Assembly (NCBI RefSeq): GCF_001261735.1
Contig: NZ_CVRP01000005.1
Span: forward strand, 1 to 64,000
From: Dysgonomonas sp. BGC7
GTDB lineage: Bacteria > Bacteroidota > Bacteroidia > Bacteroidales > Dysgonomonadaceae
Length of the DNA: 64,000 nucleotides
Direction of reading: 5' to 3'
Made by a program: the position numbers and the translations under genes. The notes beneath the pieces were generated by a model. That model made no database searches, was not told the origin of the DNA, and saw only the letters and a program-made list of their open reading frames with translations. Shown piece by piece: positions 32,675 to 41,739 of this stretch; the stretch's first letter is position 1, and the number at the start of each line of letters is the position of its first letter.

Positions 32675-34351
32675 ATGAAAAAACTAAAATATACAGCTAT
32701 TGCCCTTGCAGCCATATTGACAGCTACCAGTTGCGATTTTCTCGACAGCGACCCTCAGGGCATTATGACCAAAGACGAAGTAAAGACTCAGACCGAAGGT
32801 TTGGTTATTGCAGCTTATTCTGCATTAGGAAACGATCATTACGATGTTCCGTTTAGCCTTTGGCCTTATGGCAATGTCCGCTCCGACGATGCCTATAAAG
32901 GAGGAGGAGATGTTAACGACATTCAGCATTTCCACTATTACGAAACCGCTCAGAATATTGATCCGACTTTTGGAGAAGCTGACAGGTTGTGGTTTAACTG
33001 CTATCAGGCAATTTCACGTACCAATACTGCATTAGCTGCGCTAAAACAACTCAGCCTTGAGGATATGCCTCTTCGAGATGTACGTATGGGCGAGATGTAT
33101 TTTTTACGGGGACACTTCTATTTCATGCTGAAAGAAGTATTCGGACATATTCCTTTTGTAGACGAAACTACTCCCGATAACGAATACGAAAAAACACCAA
33201 ATACATTATCTAACGATGAACAATGGACTTGGATTGCAGGAGACTTTAAGAAAGCATATGATCTTTTACCTACAAGCCAGACACAAGTAGGGCGTGCCGA
33301 CAAATATGCTGCCGCAGCCTATCTTGCCAAAGCGTACTTATACAAGGCGTATCGTCAGGACGAGAAGAATAATGTAACAAACATAGACACATCCGACCTT
33401 GACAAGGTACTAACCTACACTGCCTTTGCCATGACTTCGGGATATGGCTTAGAGCATGATTTTGGATTTAATTTTCTTCCGGGTGGGTATCAGAATGGTA
33501 AAGAGTCTATGTTTGCTGTTCAATACTCTATCGAAGACGGAACACAATATGGACGATTAAATTGGGGCGACGTGTTGTCTACTCCTCAAAAACTAGGATG
33601 TTGCGACTTTCATAAACCCAGCCAAAACTTAGTTAACGCGTTCAAAACAAATAATGGTATTCCGTTATTCGAAACATTCGATAATCAGAATTACAACATG
33701 TCTACAGACAAATCAGATCCTCGCCTGTTTCACACTGTTGCATTGCCCGGACTACCATACAAATACAATTCGGAGCTGATATACGAAAGCGATTGGAATC
33801 GTAATACAAACGTGTACGGAGTATATGCCTCTCTCAAAGAGAATGTAGACCCATCGTGCGACTGTTTCAAAAACGTCAATCCTTTTCGTGGAAACTCTAA
33901 GAATAGAATTATCATGCGCTTTGCCGATGTGTTGCTGATGCGTGCTGAGGCTCTTATCGAACTGAACAGAAGCAATGAAGCATTAACTTATATCAATCAG
34001 ATTCGTGAGCGAGCAAAACGCAGTACGACCTTAACAGGCTATGCACCTAATATGAATGTTGCCATTTACGTTCCGGGAACAAACTGTACTTGGAATCAGG
34101 AATTTGCTCGTGAGGCGTTGAGGTGGGAACGCCGTTTAGAGTTTGCAATGGAAGGCAGTCGCTTTTTCGATTTGGTTCGTTGGGGAATTGCAGATGAGGT
34201 AATCAACGATTATTATTCTACCGAAGTAAGTCGACGCTCGACACTTTATGCAGGTGCCCGCTTTACCAAGAACAAGAACGAATATATACCTGTTCCTCAA
34301 AATCAGATAGGATATGTTAAAGGAATTTATAAGCAAAATTACGGCTGGTAA
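32675..34351 (+). CDS. SusD/RagB family nutrient-binding lipoprotein (fructan locus)
   Basis: This is a 558-residue surface lipoprotein (lipobox TSC, mature start CDFLDSDPQGIMTKDE). The SusD hallmarks are YFLRGHFYFMLKEVFGHIPF and, near the C-terminus, RFADVLLMRAEALIELN and RWERRLEFAMEGSRFFDLVR. It is the partner of the preceding SusC and lies 20 bp after it. Counterpart of BT1762 in the levan locus. Confidence 0.95.
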   Translation: MKKLKYTAIALAAILTATSCDFLDSDPQGIMTKDEVKTQTEGLVIAAYSALGNDHYDVPFSLWPYGNVRSDDAYKGGGDVNDIQHFHYYETAQNIDPTFGEADRLWFNCYQAISRTNTALAALKQLSLEDMPLRDVRMGEMYFLRGHFYFMLKEVFGHIPFVDETTPDNEYEKTPNTLSNDEQWTWIAGDFKKAYDLLPTSQTQVGRADKYAAAAYLAKAYLYKAYRQDEKNNVTNIDTSDLDKVLTYTAFAMTSGYGLEHDFGFNFLPGGYQNGKESMFAVQYSIEDGTQYGRLNWGDVLSTPQKLGCCDFHKPSQNLVNAFKTNNGIPLFETFDNQNYNMSTDKSDPRLFHTVALPGLPYKYNSELIYESDWNRNTNVYGVYASLKENVDPSCDCFKNVNPFRGNSKNRIIMRFADVLLMRAEALIELNRSNEALTYINQIRERAKRSTTLTGYAPNMNVAIYVPGTNCTWNQEFAREALRWERRLEFAMEGSRFFDLVRWGIADEVINDYYSTEVSRRSTLYAGARFTKNKNEYIPVPQNQIGYVKGIYKQNYGW

Positions 34352-34387
34352 AACACCCATTGTTAACGTATTAAAAACAGAAAAAGA

Positions 34388-35758
34388 ATGAAAACAGTAT
34401 CATATAAACTATTATATATTTTGGCATTCGTGTGTGGAATTTCTCTACTATCGTGTGACGAAAGCAATAAAGGTGATCTCATTGTCGATGTAGACGCATC
34501 TATCGTATCATTCAAAGCCAACAATGTGAGCGGAACGATAAACGATGAAGCACAAACTATAACTATATATTCCCCGTGGTCGCACGATCTCACTTCTATG
34601 ACAACACAAATAGAAGTACCGGAGGGGGCTACGGTTACGCCGGCTAATGCTTCGAATGTAGATCTGTCGAAAGGAGTTAGATACAGAGTGATAAATGGAA
34701 ATCTATATTGGGACTATACCGTAAAAGCAGAGCACAGCAAGATGCTTACATTTACTATTGGCAACTACAAAGGAAAAATAGATAATACAACGGGGGAAAT
34801 CATTGTAAAATATCCTATAGGACAACCTCTTACGGCTCTCTCTCCTGTATTTACCACAACTCCGGGGGCAAAGGTCGACCCACAATCGGGAACAGCACAT
34901 GATTTTACCAATCCTGTAAAATATACAATGTCATACATGGGCGAAACGTTCGAATACACTGTAACTATTGTACCTACAAGCTTCGAGCCGATTGCTTTTC
35001 TAGGCACAGCAGAATCTGCCTCGGCAATAACGAATGAAGACGAAAAAGCAGCGTACAAGTGGTTTAGCGAAAATGTTGCCGATTTCACTTATATCTCATT
35101 TAGCGACATTAAAGATGAAAAGGTAAACGTTAAGAATTATAAGGCTATCTGGTGGCACCTGGATGGCGATGACAGCAACTTGCCGTCGGAGGCAAATGCG
35201 GTTTCAGTAACCAACAAACTGAAAGATTATTATCAGAATGGAGGTTCGTTCTTCTTCTCCTCGTGGGCAGTACAATATGTAGCAAGTCTTGGCATAGCCA
35301 AAGACGGCAAGGTGGCAAATAATATGTGGGGACAAGGAAACAACCCGTTTGTTATCGGAGACGATTGGGGAATCTGTTTCAAAGGAAATGAGTCTCACCC
35401 TATATTTGACGGATTAGCTAAAAAAGCAGGTTCGGACTATGTGGCATTCCTATTGAGCAAAGGAGTTAAAGCAAAAGCCCACAACGCATTATGGAATTTC
35501 GAATGGGGAGATTATGCTAACAACATTCCGGCCTGGACAGCCAACAACGGAGCTCTCAATCTGGCTAGTTTCCACTGGAACGAAGATATGAATCGTGCGG
35601 GCATCTTCGAATATCCAAAAACGGGCAATAGCGGACGGACTATATGTATAGGTCTCGAAAGCTACGATTGGTACAACGAAGACAATTCCGCTGCTAACAC
35701 TTATATAGGCAATATAGAGTTGCTTACATCAAACATATTGGAATATCTTTCAAGATAA
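34388..35758 (+). CDS. DUF4960 surface glycan-binding lipoprotein (levan-binding type)
   Basis: This 456-residue lipoprotein has lipobox LLSC followed by DESNKGD, a surface-export signal. Two Ig-like repeats (about 30-110 and 115-195) are followed by a C-terminal flavodoxin/glutamine-amidotransferase-like domain (about 200-455, FEPIAFLGTAESASAITNED onwards) that matches DUF4960. In B. thetaiotaomicron the protein at this place, BT1761, binds levan at the cell surface. The presence of this type argues for levan rather than inulin as substrate. A stable hairpin follows its stop codon. Confidence 0.85.
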   Translation: MKTVSYKLLYILAFVCGISLLSCDESNKGDLIVDVDASIVSFKANNVSGTINDEAQTITIYSPWSHDLTSMTTQIEVPEGATVTPANASNVDLSKGVRYRVINGNLYWDYTVKAEHSKMLTFTIGNYKGKIDNTTGEIIVKYPIGQPLTALSPVFTTTPGAKVDPQSGTAHDFTNPVKYTMSYMGETFEYTVTIVPTSFEPIAFLGTAESASAITNEDEKAAYKWFSENVADFTYISFSDIKDEKVNVKNYKAIWWHLDGDDSNLPSEANAVSVTNKLKDYYQNGGSFFFSSWAVQYVASLGIAKDGKVANNMWGQGNNPFVIGDDWGICFKGNESHPIFDGLAKKAGSDYVAFLLSKGVKAKAHNALWNFEWGDYANNIPAWTANNGALNLASFHWNEDMNRAGIFEYPKTGNSGRTICIGLESYDWYNEDNSAANTYIGNIELLTSNILEYLSR

Positions 35759-35770
35759 GTTTTATATTAA

Positions 35771-35806
35771 AAGCAGTTCGGTAACACTTTCTATATCGGA
35801 CTGCTT
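35771..35806 (+). terminator. Intercistronic hairpin in the fructan locus
   Basis: AAGCAGTTCG (35771-35780) pairs with CGGACTGCTT (35797-35806), 10 bp with one G-U pair, between the glycan-binding gene and the first GH32 gene. No T run follows, so partial attenuation or mRNA protection is likely. Confidence 0.55.
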
Positions 35807-35828
35807 CAACCTGAAAAAATAAAATACA

Positions 35829-37319
35829 ATGAAGCTAAAATATATACTACCATCCCTTTCGTTATGCGCATTGAGCTTCTGTGCTTGCGGTAACGATCTT
35901 GATTATGTAAGCAACGATCCTAATGCAGACCCCAATGCACCTGCATGTTACGATGTAAACGACCTGCACTTTGATTATAATATATTCTTTCGCCCTACTA
36001 ATGCTTGGGTAGGCGATCCGATGCCTTTTTATGAAAACGGAAAATTTTATGTTTTCTATCTTCAGGACGAACGTCCTGCCGGAACCACTTTCCACCCTTG
36101 GTATATGGCTACGACAAGTGATTTCACCAGTTATCAGGATAAAGGTGAAGCTATTCCTTGTGGAGAAGACAAATCGCAGGAAGATGCACTTGGTACAGGA
36201 TCGGTATTTAAAGACGGAACCACATATTACGCCTTTTACACAGCTCATAATGGTGAATTAGACCCAAAGGAAAAAATATATCTGGCCACATCGACCAATT
36301 TGCAAACATGGAACAAACAAACTTCGTTCAGTCTTGAAGCTCCCAACGGATATGACCGTAACGAGTTTCGCGACCCGATTGTCTTCAAAGAAGGATCAAA
36401 TTATAAAATGCTGGTGAGTACTCGTGCCGATGTAGGTGGCGGAGCATGGAAGGGAGTTGTCGCACAATTCGAATCGAACGATCTCTTTAATTGGTCGCCG
36501 GATGCTGCAAACCCATTCTTTTACATTGATGACGAAGCCTTCATGGTAGAATGTCCCGATGTCTTTACCGAGGGTAACTATCAGTACCTCATCTATTCGG
36601 GTATAGGAGATCGGTTGGTACATTACAAGTATCGCAAAACAGGTACCAGCAACTGGATAACTCCTGCCAACAGTGCATTGGACGGAGTAGCATTCTACGC
36701 CGCCAAAACAGCAGCAGATACAAACAGCCGATATCTATTTGGGTGGATACCTACCAAAGGCGGTTACAAGGATGATGGTGTGTACGATTGGGGAGGATCT
36801 CTGGCAGTTCATCGGTTGACTCAGAATAGCGACGGAACGTTGAACGTAACAATAGCGGAGTCGCTAAACAATAAGTTTTCGAATGTAACAGCTATTGGTA
36901 CAACAGAACTGAATGCTTCAGAACGACAAGTTAAAGTATTCGACCGTCTGCCCAAAAGTGCTTGCAAAATAACAGCAAAAATAAAGGCAGGTACATCTAC
37001 AAGCTTTGGTATCTCTTTTGGTGCATGTGGCAACCTGCGCGAAGTATATGATCTTGTATTCGACCTAAAAAACAGTCAGTTACGCATGGACAAAAACATA
37101 AGAGGACAATCACCCTCTACACTTGCGTCCGTAAAATTACCTGTTCCTGCAAATAAAGAGTTTGATGTAACAGTGATAACAGAAGGATCGGTCGCTGTCA
37201 TTTATGTAAATAATCAGATAGCACTATCTACCCGTTCTTACCGAATGAACCAAAATCCTTGGGGAATATTCTCTAATAGTGGTTCTGCGACTTTTTCCGA
37301 TGTCAAATTATCAAAATAA
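35829..37319 (+). CDS. GH32 lipoprotein, probable surface endo-levanase
   Basis: This is a 496-residue lipoprotein (lipobox FCAC, then GNDLDY). The five-bladed propeller has the three GH32 acids: D63 in WVGDPMPFY as nucleophile, D182 in EFRDPIVF as stabiliser and E241 in MVECPDVF as acid/base. The short WVGDPMPF form replaces the WMNDPNG of exo-acting invertases. A C-terminal beta-sandwich (about 360-496) follows. By place next to the DUF4960 protein and by its lipoprotein signal it corresponds to the surface endo-levanase of the levan locus (BT1760). Endo action is inferred. Confidence 0.88.
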   Translation: MKLKYILPSLSLCALSFCACGNDLDYVSNDPNADPNAPACYDVNDLHFDYNIFFRPTNAWVGDPMPFYENGKFYVFYLQDERPAGTTFHPWYMATTSDFTSYQDKGEAIPCGEDKSQEDALGTGSVFKDGTTYYAFYTAHNGELDPKEKIYLATSTNLQTWNKQTSFSLEAPNGYDRNEFRDPIVFKEGSNYKMLVSTRADVGGGAWKGVVAQFESNDLFNWSPDAANPFFYIDDEAFMVECPDVFTEGNYQYLIYSGIGDRLVHYKYRKTGTSNWITPANSALDGVAFYAAKTAADTNSRYLFGWIPTKGGYKDDGVYDWGGSLAVHRLTQNSDGTLNVTIAESLNNKFSNVTAIGTTELNASERQVKVFDRLPKSACKITAKIKAGTSTSFGISFGACGNLREVYDLVFDLKNSQLRMDKNIRGQSPSTLASVKLPVPANKEFDVTVITEGSVAVIYVNNQIALSTRSYRMNQNPWGIFSNSGSATFSDVKLSK

Positions 37320-37326
37320 AATATAG

Positions 37327-39543
37327 ATGAACAAAAAACAAATAATCTGTAATGCCATTTTAGCCCTTGTTCTCATTGGCTGTACGACAAAATCAGATAT
37401 AACAATCGAAGACTTTGAGTCGGGTACGTTCGACGGATGGACTGTCGAGGGCGATGCTTTTGGAGCTACTCCTGCTACAGGCGGCTATCAGGGGCAACAA
37501 AATGTAGAAGGATTTTCAGGAAAATTCCTTGCTAATAGTTTCAATGGAGGTGACGATTCGCGGGGTACACTGATCTCGAAAGAATTTACAATAGAGCGTG
37601 ATTACATCAATTTCCTTATCGGCGGAGGCATGCACGAAGATACTTACATCGAGCTTGTTGTAGATGGCAAAAGCGTTTACAAGTCTCGTTCTGTTGTAGA
37701 ATCCGAAACACTGCAATGGATGACATGGGATGTAAGAGAAAGTAAGGGCAAAAGTGCCATTATTCGTATTGTTGATAATCAACGTGGCGGATGGGGGCAT
37801 ATCCTTGTCGATCAGATAGAGCAAAGTAATACTGAAAAGAGTGTTTTTATGGTAGATCACAAACTGGTGTTTGAGGCAGACAAGAAATATATCTTAGTGC
37901 CAATAGACGACGATGCACCCGAGTCTTTAATAACTCTTGATGTAGATGGAGCCGTTGTAGGAGTTCCGATGTATATCAGGGTTGCACAAACCGAAAAAAT
38001 CGGTTATTGGGTTCCTATCGACATCGAAAAATATAAAGGGAAAAAAGTTACTCTGACTTTTGCACATGCAAAGAAAACAGACAAACATCTCAACGATATA
38101 AAGCAATCCGATACATTCAATTTCAATTACAATGAAGCGTATCGCCCGTCGTATCATCATACCCCTCAATACGGATGGATGAACGATCCCAATGGAATGG
38201 TCTACCTCGATGGCGAATATCATTTGTTTTATCAATACAACCCTTATGGTTCGAGATGGGCAAACATGCATTGGGGGCATAGTGTAAGCAAAGACCTCAA
38301 AAAATGGGAGTATCTGCCTGTCGCATTAGCTCCCGACTCGCTGGGCGCAATATTTTCGGGTAGTGCTGTTATAGACAAAAACAACACAGCAGGCTTTGGG
38401 CGAGATGCCATGATAGCAATATACACATCGGCAGGAAAGTCTCAAACACAGTCTATTGCATATAGCACCGACAAAGGACGTACCTTTACCAAATACGAAC
38501 ATAACCCTGTCTTATCAGACCCGAATATCGCAGACTTTCGCGACCCGAAAGTATTCTGGCACGATGCTTCGAGACAGTGGATAATGTCTTTGGCTACATC
38601 TCAAACAATAACATTCTATGGTTCTGCAAACCTTAAAGAATGGAACAAACTCAGCGAATTTGGAAAAGGACTAGGCTCGCATGAGGGTGTTTGGGAATGC
38701 CCCGACTTATTTCCTCTTAGTTATAATGGTCAGACCAAGTGGGTGCTATTTGTAAGCATCAATCCCGGAGGACCTAACGGAGGTAGTGCAACTCAGTATT
38801 TCATCGGTAGCTTCGATGGCAAAACCTTCAAGGCCGATGACATGGACTATCCGTTGTGGCTCGATTATGGCCGGGATAACTATGCAGGCGTTACATGGAG
38901 TAATGTACCCGCCAAAGACGGGCGTCATTTGTTTATCGGATGGATGAACAACTGGGATTATGCAAACTCTGTTCCTCCTGTCGATTTCTCAAGTGCAAAT
39001 ACGTTGATCCGTGAGTTGAAATTAGTACACAACGGCAAGTATTTGGTTGTAGCCAATCCTCCCATTTCCGAAACGACAGATATGAGAAGAGACGGAGAAA
39101 AACTTGAAAACAAGCAAGTGGAGAAAACATATACAATCGAAAAATTGCTAAAAGATAATCAGGGTACTTATGAAATTGAGTTTACCGTAAAACCTAAAAA
39201 TGAGAACAGTTTTGAATTTAAGCTGGTTAACATCAAAGGTGAAAATATCCGTTTCGTTTTCGACCTGAAGAAAAACATCCTTTCGGTTGACAGATCAAAA
39301 AGCGGAATTATTGATTTCAGCGCCAACTTTGCACAGGCAATGATCAATGCTCCTCTTGTAACAAAAGCAGCTTATAAGATAAGACTGTTTGTAGACAAGT
39401 CGTCTACCGAACTGTTTGTCAACGATGGAGAAGTGGTGCAGACCAATCAGGTTTTCCCTACCGAAGTTTATAACTCTTTGACCTTCGATGTTAATGACGG
39501 CTCAATCAGTGTGGAAGATATCAATATCTATAATTTTAAATAA
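37327..39543 (+). CDS. GH32 exo-fructanase with N-terminal DUF4980 domain
   Basis: This 738-residue protein has a lipobox (LIGC) but no strong acidic export signal, so it is probably held on the periplasmic side. An N-terminal beta-sandwich extension (about 20-265, DUF4980 type) precedes the GH32 propeller with D287 in WMNDPNG, D406 in FRDPKVF and E457 in WECPDLF, and a C-terminal sandwich (about 600-738). This arrangement is typical of exo-levanase/inulinase enzymes that release fructose. Fructose then enters by the next gene's permease. It lies 7 bp after the other GH32 gene. Confidence 0.92.
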   Translation: MNKKQIICNAILALVLIGCTTKSDITIEDFESGTFDGWTVEGDAFGATPATGGYQGQQNVEGFSGKFLANSFNGGDDSRGTLISKEFTIERDYINFLIGGGMHEDTYIELVVDGKSVYKSRSVVESETLQWMTWDVRESKGKSAIIRIVDNQRGGWGHILVDQIEQSNTEKSVFMVDHKLVFEADKKYILVPIDDDAPESLITLDVDGAVVGVPMYIRVAQTEKIGYWVPIDIEKYKGKKVTLTFAHAKKTDKHLNDIKQSDTFNFNYNEAYRPSYHHTPQYGWMNDPNGMVYLDGEYHLFYQYNPYGSRWANMHWGHSVSKDLKKWEYLPVALAPDSLGAIFSGSAVIDKNNTAGFGRDAMIAIYTSAGKSQTQSIAYSTDKGRTFTKYEHNPVLSDPNIADFRDPKVFWHDASRQWIMSLATSQTITFYGSANLKEWNKLSEFGKGLGSHEGVWECPDLFPLSYNGQTKWVLFVSINPGGPNGGSATQYFIGSFDGKTFKADDMDYPLWLDYGRDNYAGVTWSNVPAKDGRHLFIGWMNNWDYANSVPPVDFSSANTLIRELKLVHNGKYLVVANPPISETTDMRRDGEKLENKQVEKTYTIEKLLKDNQGTYEIEFTVKPKNENSFEFKLVNIKGENIRFVFDLKKNILSVDRSKSGIIDFSANFAQAMINAPLVTKAAYKIRLFVDKSSTELFVNDGEVVQTNQVFPTEVYNSLTFDVNDGSISVEDINIYNFK

Positions 39544-39555
39544 TAACAATCTGTT

Positions 39556-40719
39556 ATGAAACAAAAAAGTATATACGCAAGCCTGTTGCCCGTTATGTTG
39601 GCATTCTTCTGTATGGGGTTTGTCGACCTTGTAGGCACTGCATCCAACTACGTAAAAGCCGACTTGGTGCTGAGCGATACAGAAGCCAATATATTCCCTT
39701 CAATGGTTTTCTTTTGGTTCCTGTTATTCTCTGTGCCTACAGGTGTACTGATGGGGAAAATAGGGCGACGCAAGACTGTAATAGCCAGTCTTGTTGTCAC
39801 TGTTCTATCGCTGGTTATACCTATTGTCGAATACTCATACACTTCCATGCTTGTTTCCTTCTCGTTGCTGGGAATAGGCAATACATTGATGCAAGTGTCG
39901 CTCAATCCTCTGTTGTCAAGTATCGTTAAAGGAGACAAGCTAGCCAGCTCACTCACCTTCGGACAATTTGTGAAAGCAATAGCTTCCTTCATAGCCCCCA
40001 TTATAATGGCACGGGCTGCACTCTCGTTCGAAAACTGGCGGCTTCTATTTCCTCTGTTTATGATAATAGCAATCATCGCTATCGTATGGCTTGGATTTAC
40101 ATCGATACAAGAAGAAAAAGAAGATAGCAAAAATGCTTCGTTCAAAGAATGTTTTGCCTTGTTAGGCAACAAATTTGTACTGCTTTGCTTCCTTGGAATA
40201 ATGTGCCATGTGGGCATTGACGTAGGTGTAAATGTTACAGCACCCAAAATATTGATGGAACGTCTGGGTATTAGTCTGCAAGATGCAACTTACTCCACCA
40301 GCGTTTATTTCCTGTTCCGCACTATCGGATGTTTTAGTGGAGCACTCATCTTGGCTCGCTTTTCACCTAAAAAATTCTTTGGCATCAGCGTTATCTGTAT
40401 GATCTTGGCTATGATCGGCTTCTTTGCATTCGACAGTAAAATAGCGCTGTATACAGCTATTGCTTTGGTTGGTTTTGGCAACTCGAACGTATTCTCTATC
40501 ATCTTCTCGCAAGCCCTGTTGCAAAATCCGGATAAGAAAAATGAAGTTTCGGGACTTATGATTATGGGACTTTTTGGAGGAACAATATTCCCATTTTTCA
40601 TGGGACTGGCTACCGATTCTCTGGCTTCACAGGCAGGAGCATTGGCAGTTATGAGCATAGGTGTTGTTTATCTGTTGTTCATGTCGTTCAAGCTAAAAGG
40701 AAATACTGCAAACGCATAG
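39556..40719 (+). CDS. MFS sugar permease (fructose importer)
   Basis: This 387-residue protein has 12 predicted membrane helices and belongs to the major facilitator superfamily, of the FucP-like type found in Bacteroidota sugar loci. The loop MGKIGRRKTVIAS between helices 2 and 3 fits the MFS signature. Placed between a fructan exo-hydrolase and fructokinase, it should carry free fructose across the inner membrane, like BT1758. Confidence 0.88.
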   Translation: MKQKSIYASLLPVMLAFFCMGFVDLVGTASNYVKADLVLSDTEANIFPSMVFFWFLLFSVPTGVLMGKIGRRKTVIASLVVTVLSLVIPIVEYSYTSMLVSFSLLGIGNTLMQVSLNPLLSSIVKGDKLASSLTFGQFVKAIASFIAPIIMARAALSFENWRLLFPLFMIIAIIAIVWLGFTSIQEEKEDSKNASFKECFALLGNKFVLLCFLGIMCHVGIDVGVNVTAPKILMERLGISLQDATYSTSVYFLFRTIGCFSGALILARFSPKKFFGISVICMILAMIGFFAFDSKIALYTAIALVGFGNSNVFSIIFSQALLQNPDKKNEVSGLMIMGLFGGTIFPFFMGLATDSLASQAGALAVMSIGVVYLLFMSFKLKGNTANA

Positions 40720-40759
40720 TATAAATTAAGAAAACAAGAAAAACATATAAAAGTACAAG

Positions 40760-41647
40760 ATGAAAAATATTGTTGTAGGATTAGGAGAAATTCTTTGGGA
40801 TGTATTTCCCGAACGAAAAGTCTTGGGAGGAGCACCGGCTAACTTTGCCTATCATGTGTCTCAATTCGGATTTAATGGTTATACAGTAAGTGCTATCGGT
40901 GAAGACCTTTTGGGCAAAGAGATTTTATCGAGTCTGGAAGATAAAAAGCTCAACTATCTGATAGAGACGACTGACTATCCGACAGGTACAGTGCAAGTAT
41001 CTCTGAATAAATCAGGAGTGCCACAATACGAAATTTGTGAAAATGTGGCTTGGGATAATATCCCTTTCACAGCCCGTACCGAAAATCTGGCAAAGAATAC
41101 TCAAACAGTATGCTTTGGATCTTTGGCTCAGCGAAGTGCCGTTTCGCGCGAAACGATACGTAAGTTTCTAGCTGCTATGCCCGAAGATAGCCTGAAAATA
41201 TTCGATATCAACCTGCGCTTAGACTATTATACGAAAGAAATCATAGAAGAGTCATTGCAGATGGCTAATATGATGAAAATAAACGATGAGGAGGTGATTA
41301 AAATAGCAAATTTATTTGGCTGGGATGGAGAAGAACAGGATATATGCAGAAAGCTTCTCGAGAAATACAATCTGAATATTCTTATTCTTACTAAAGGGAC
41401 TGAAGGCAGTTTTGTGTTTACACCTCGCCAAACATCGTATCAGCCAACACCTAAAGTACATGTTGCAGATACAGTTGGTGCAGGAGATTCGTTCACAGCT
41501 GCATTTATAGCAGCTTATCTGCATGGCCAACGGATCGAGGATGCTCATCAGCTGGCAGTAGAGGTCTCAGCATATGTTTGCCTGCAACATGGAGCTATGC
41601 CGAAACTACCCGATGCTTATTTAGAATTATTTCGCAACGGAGGTTGA
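40760..41647 (+). CDS. Fructokinase (PfkB family)
   Basis: This enzyme phosphorylates cytoplasmic fructose to fructose-6-phosphate. The 295-residue protein has GGAPANFAYHVSQFGF near the N-terminus, a form common in fructokinases, and the C-terminal motif DTVGAGDSFTAAF with catalytic Asp243. It completes the fructan pathway after the permease. A terminator follows immediately, separating it from the HTCS regulator. Confidence 0.92.
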   Translation: MKNIVVGLGEILWDVFPERKVLGGAPANFAYHVSQFGFNGYTVSAIGEDLLGKEILSSLEDKKLNYLIETTDYPTGTVQVSLNKSGVPQYEICENVAWDNIPFTARTENLAKNTQTVCFGSLAQRSAVSRETIRKFLAAMPEDSLKIFDINLRLDYYTKEIIEESLQMANMMKINDEEVIKIANLFGWDGEEQDICRKLLEKYNLNILILTKGTEGSFVFTPRQTSYQPTPKVHVADTVGAGDSFTAAFIAAYLHGQRIEDAHQLAVEVSAYVCLQHGAMPKLPDAYLELFRNGG

Positions 41648-41670
41648 TCTATAAATTATAATACAGTTAA

Positions 41671-41706
41671 AAGAGCACTATTATATCCGTATGTGATAGT
41701 GCTTTT
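41671..41706 (+). terminator. Terminator after fructokinase
   Basis: AGCACTAT (41674-41681) pairs with ATAGTGCT (41696-41703), followed by TTTT; it closes the fructan operon. Confidence 0.75.
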
Positions 41707-41707
41707 A

Positions 41708-41715
41708 TATATTTG
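41708..41715 (+). promoter_or_regulatory. Candidate -7 element of the fructan HTCS
   Basis: TATATTTG matches the -7 consensus, between the fructokinase terminator and the HTCS ATG at 41740, so the regulator probably has its own promoter. Confidence 0.5.
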
Positions 41716-41739
41716 TTACCTTTTGTAAAATCTGATGAC

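Noticed and set aside
39648-40247. 199-codon ORF on the minus strand inside the MFS gene
   Set aside because: It is the antisense shadow of a well-supported transporter gene and has no recognisable domain.
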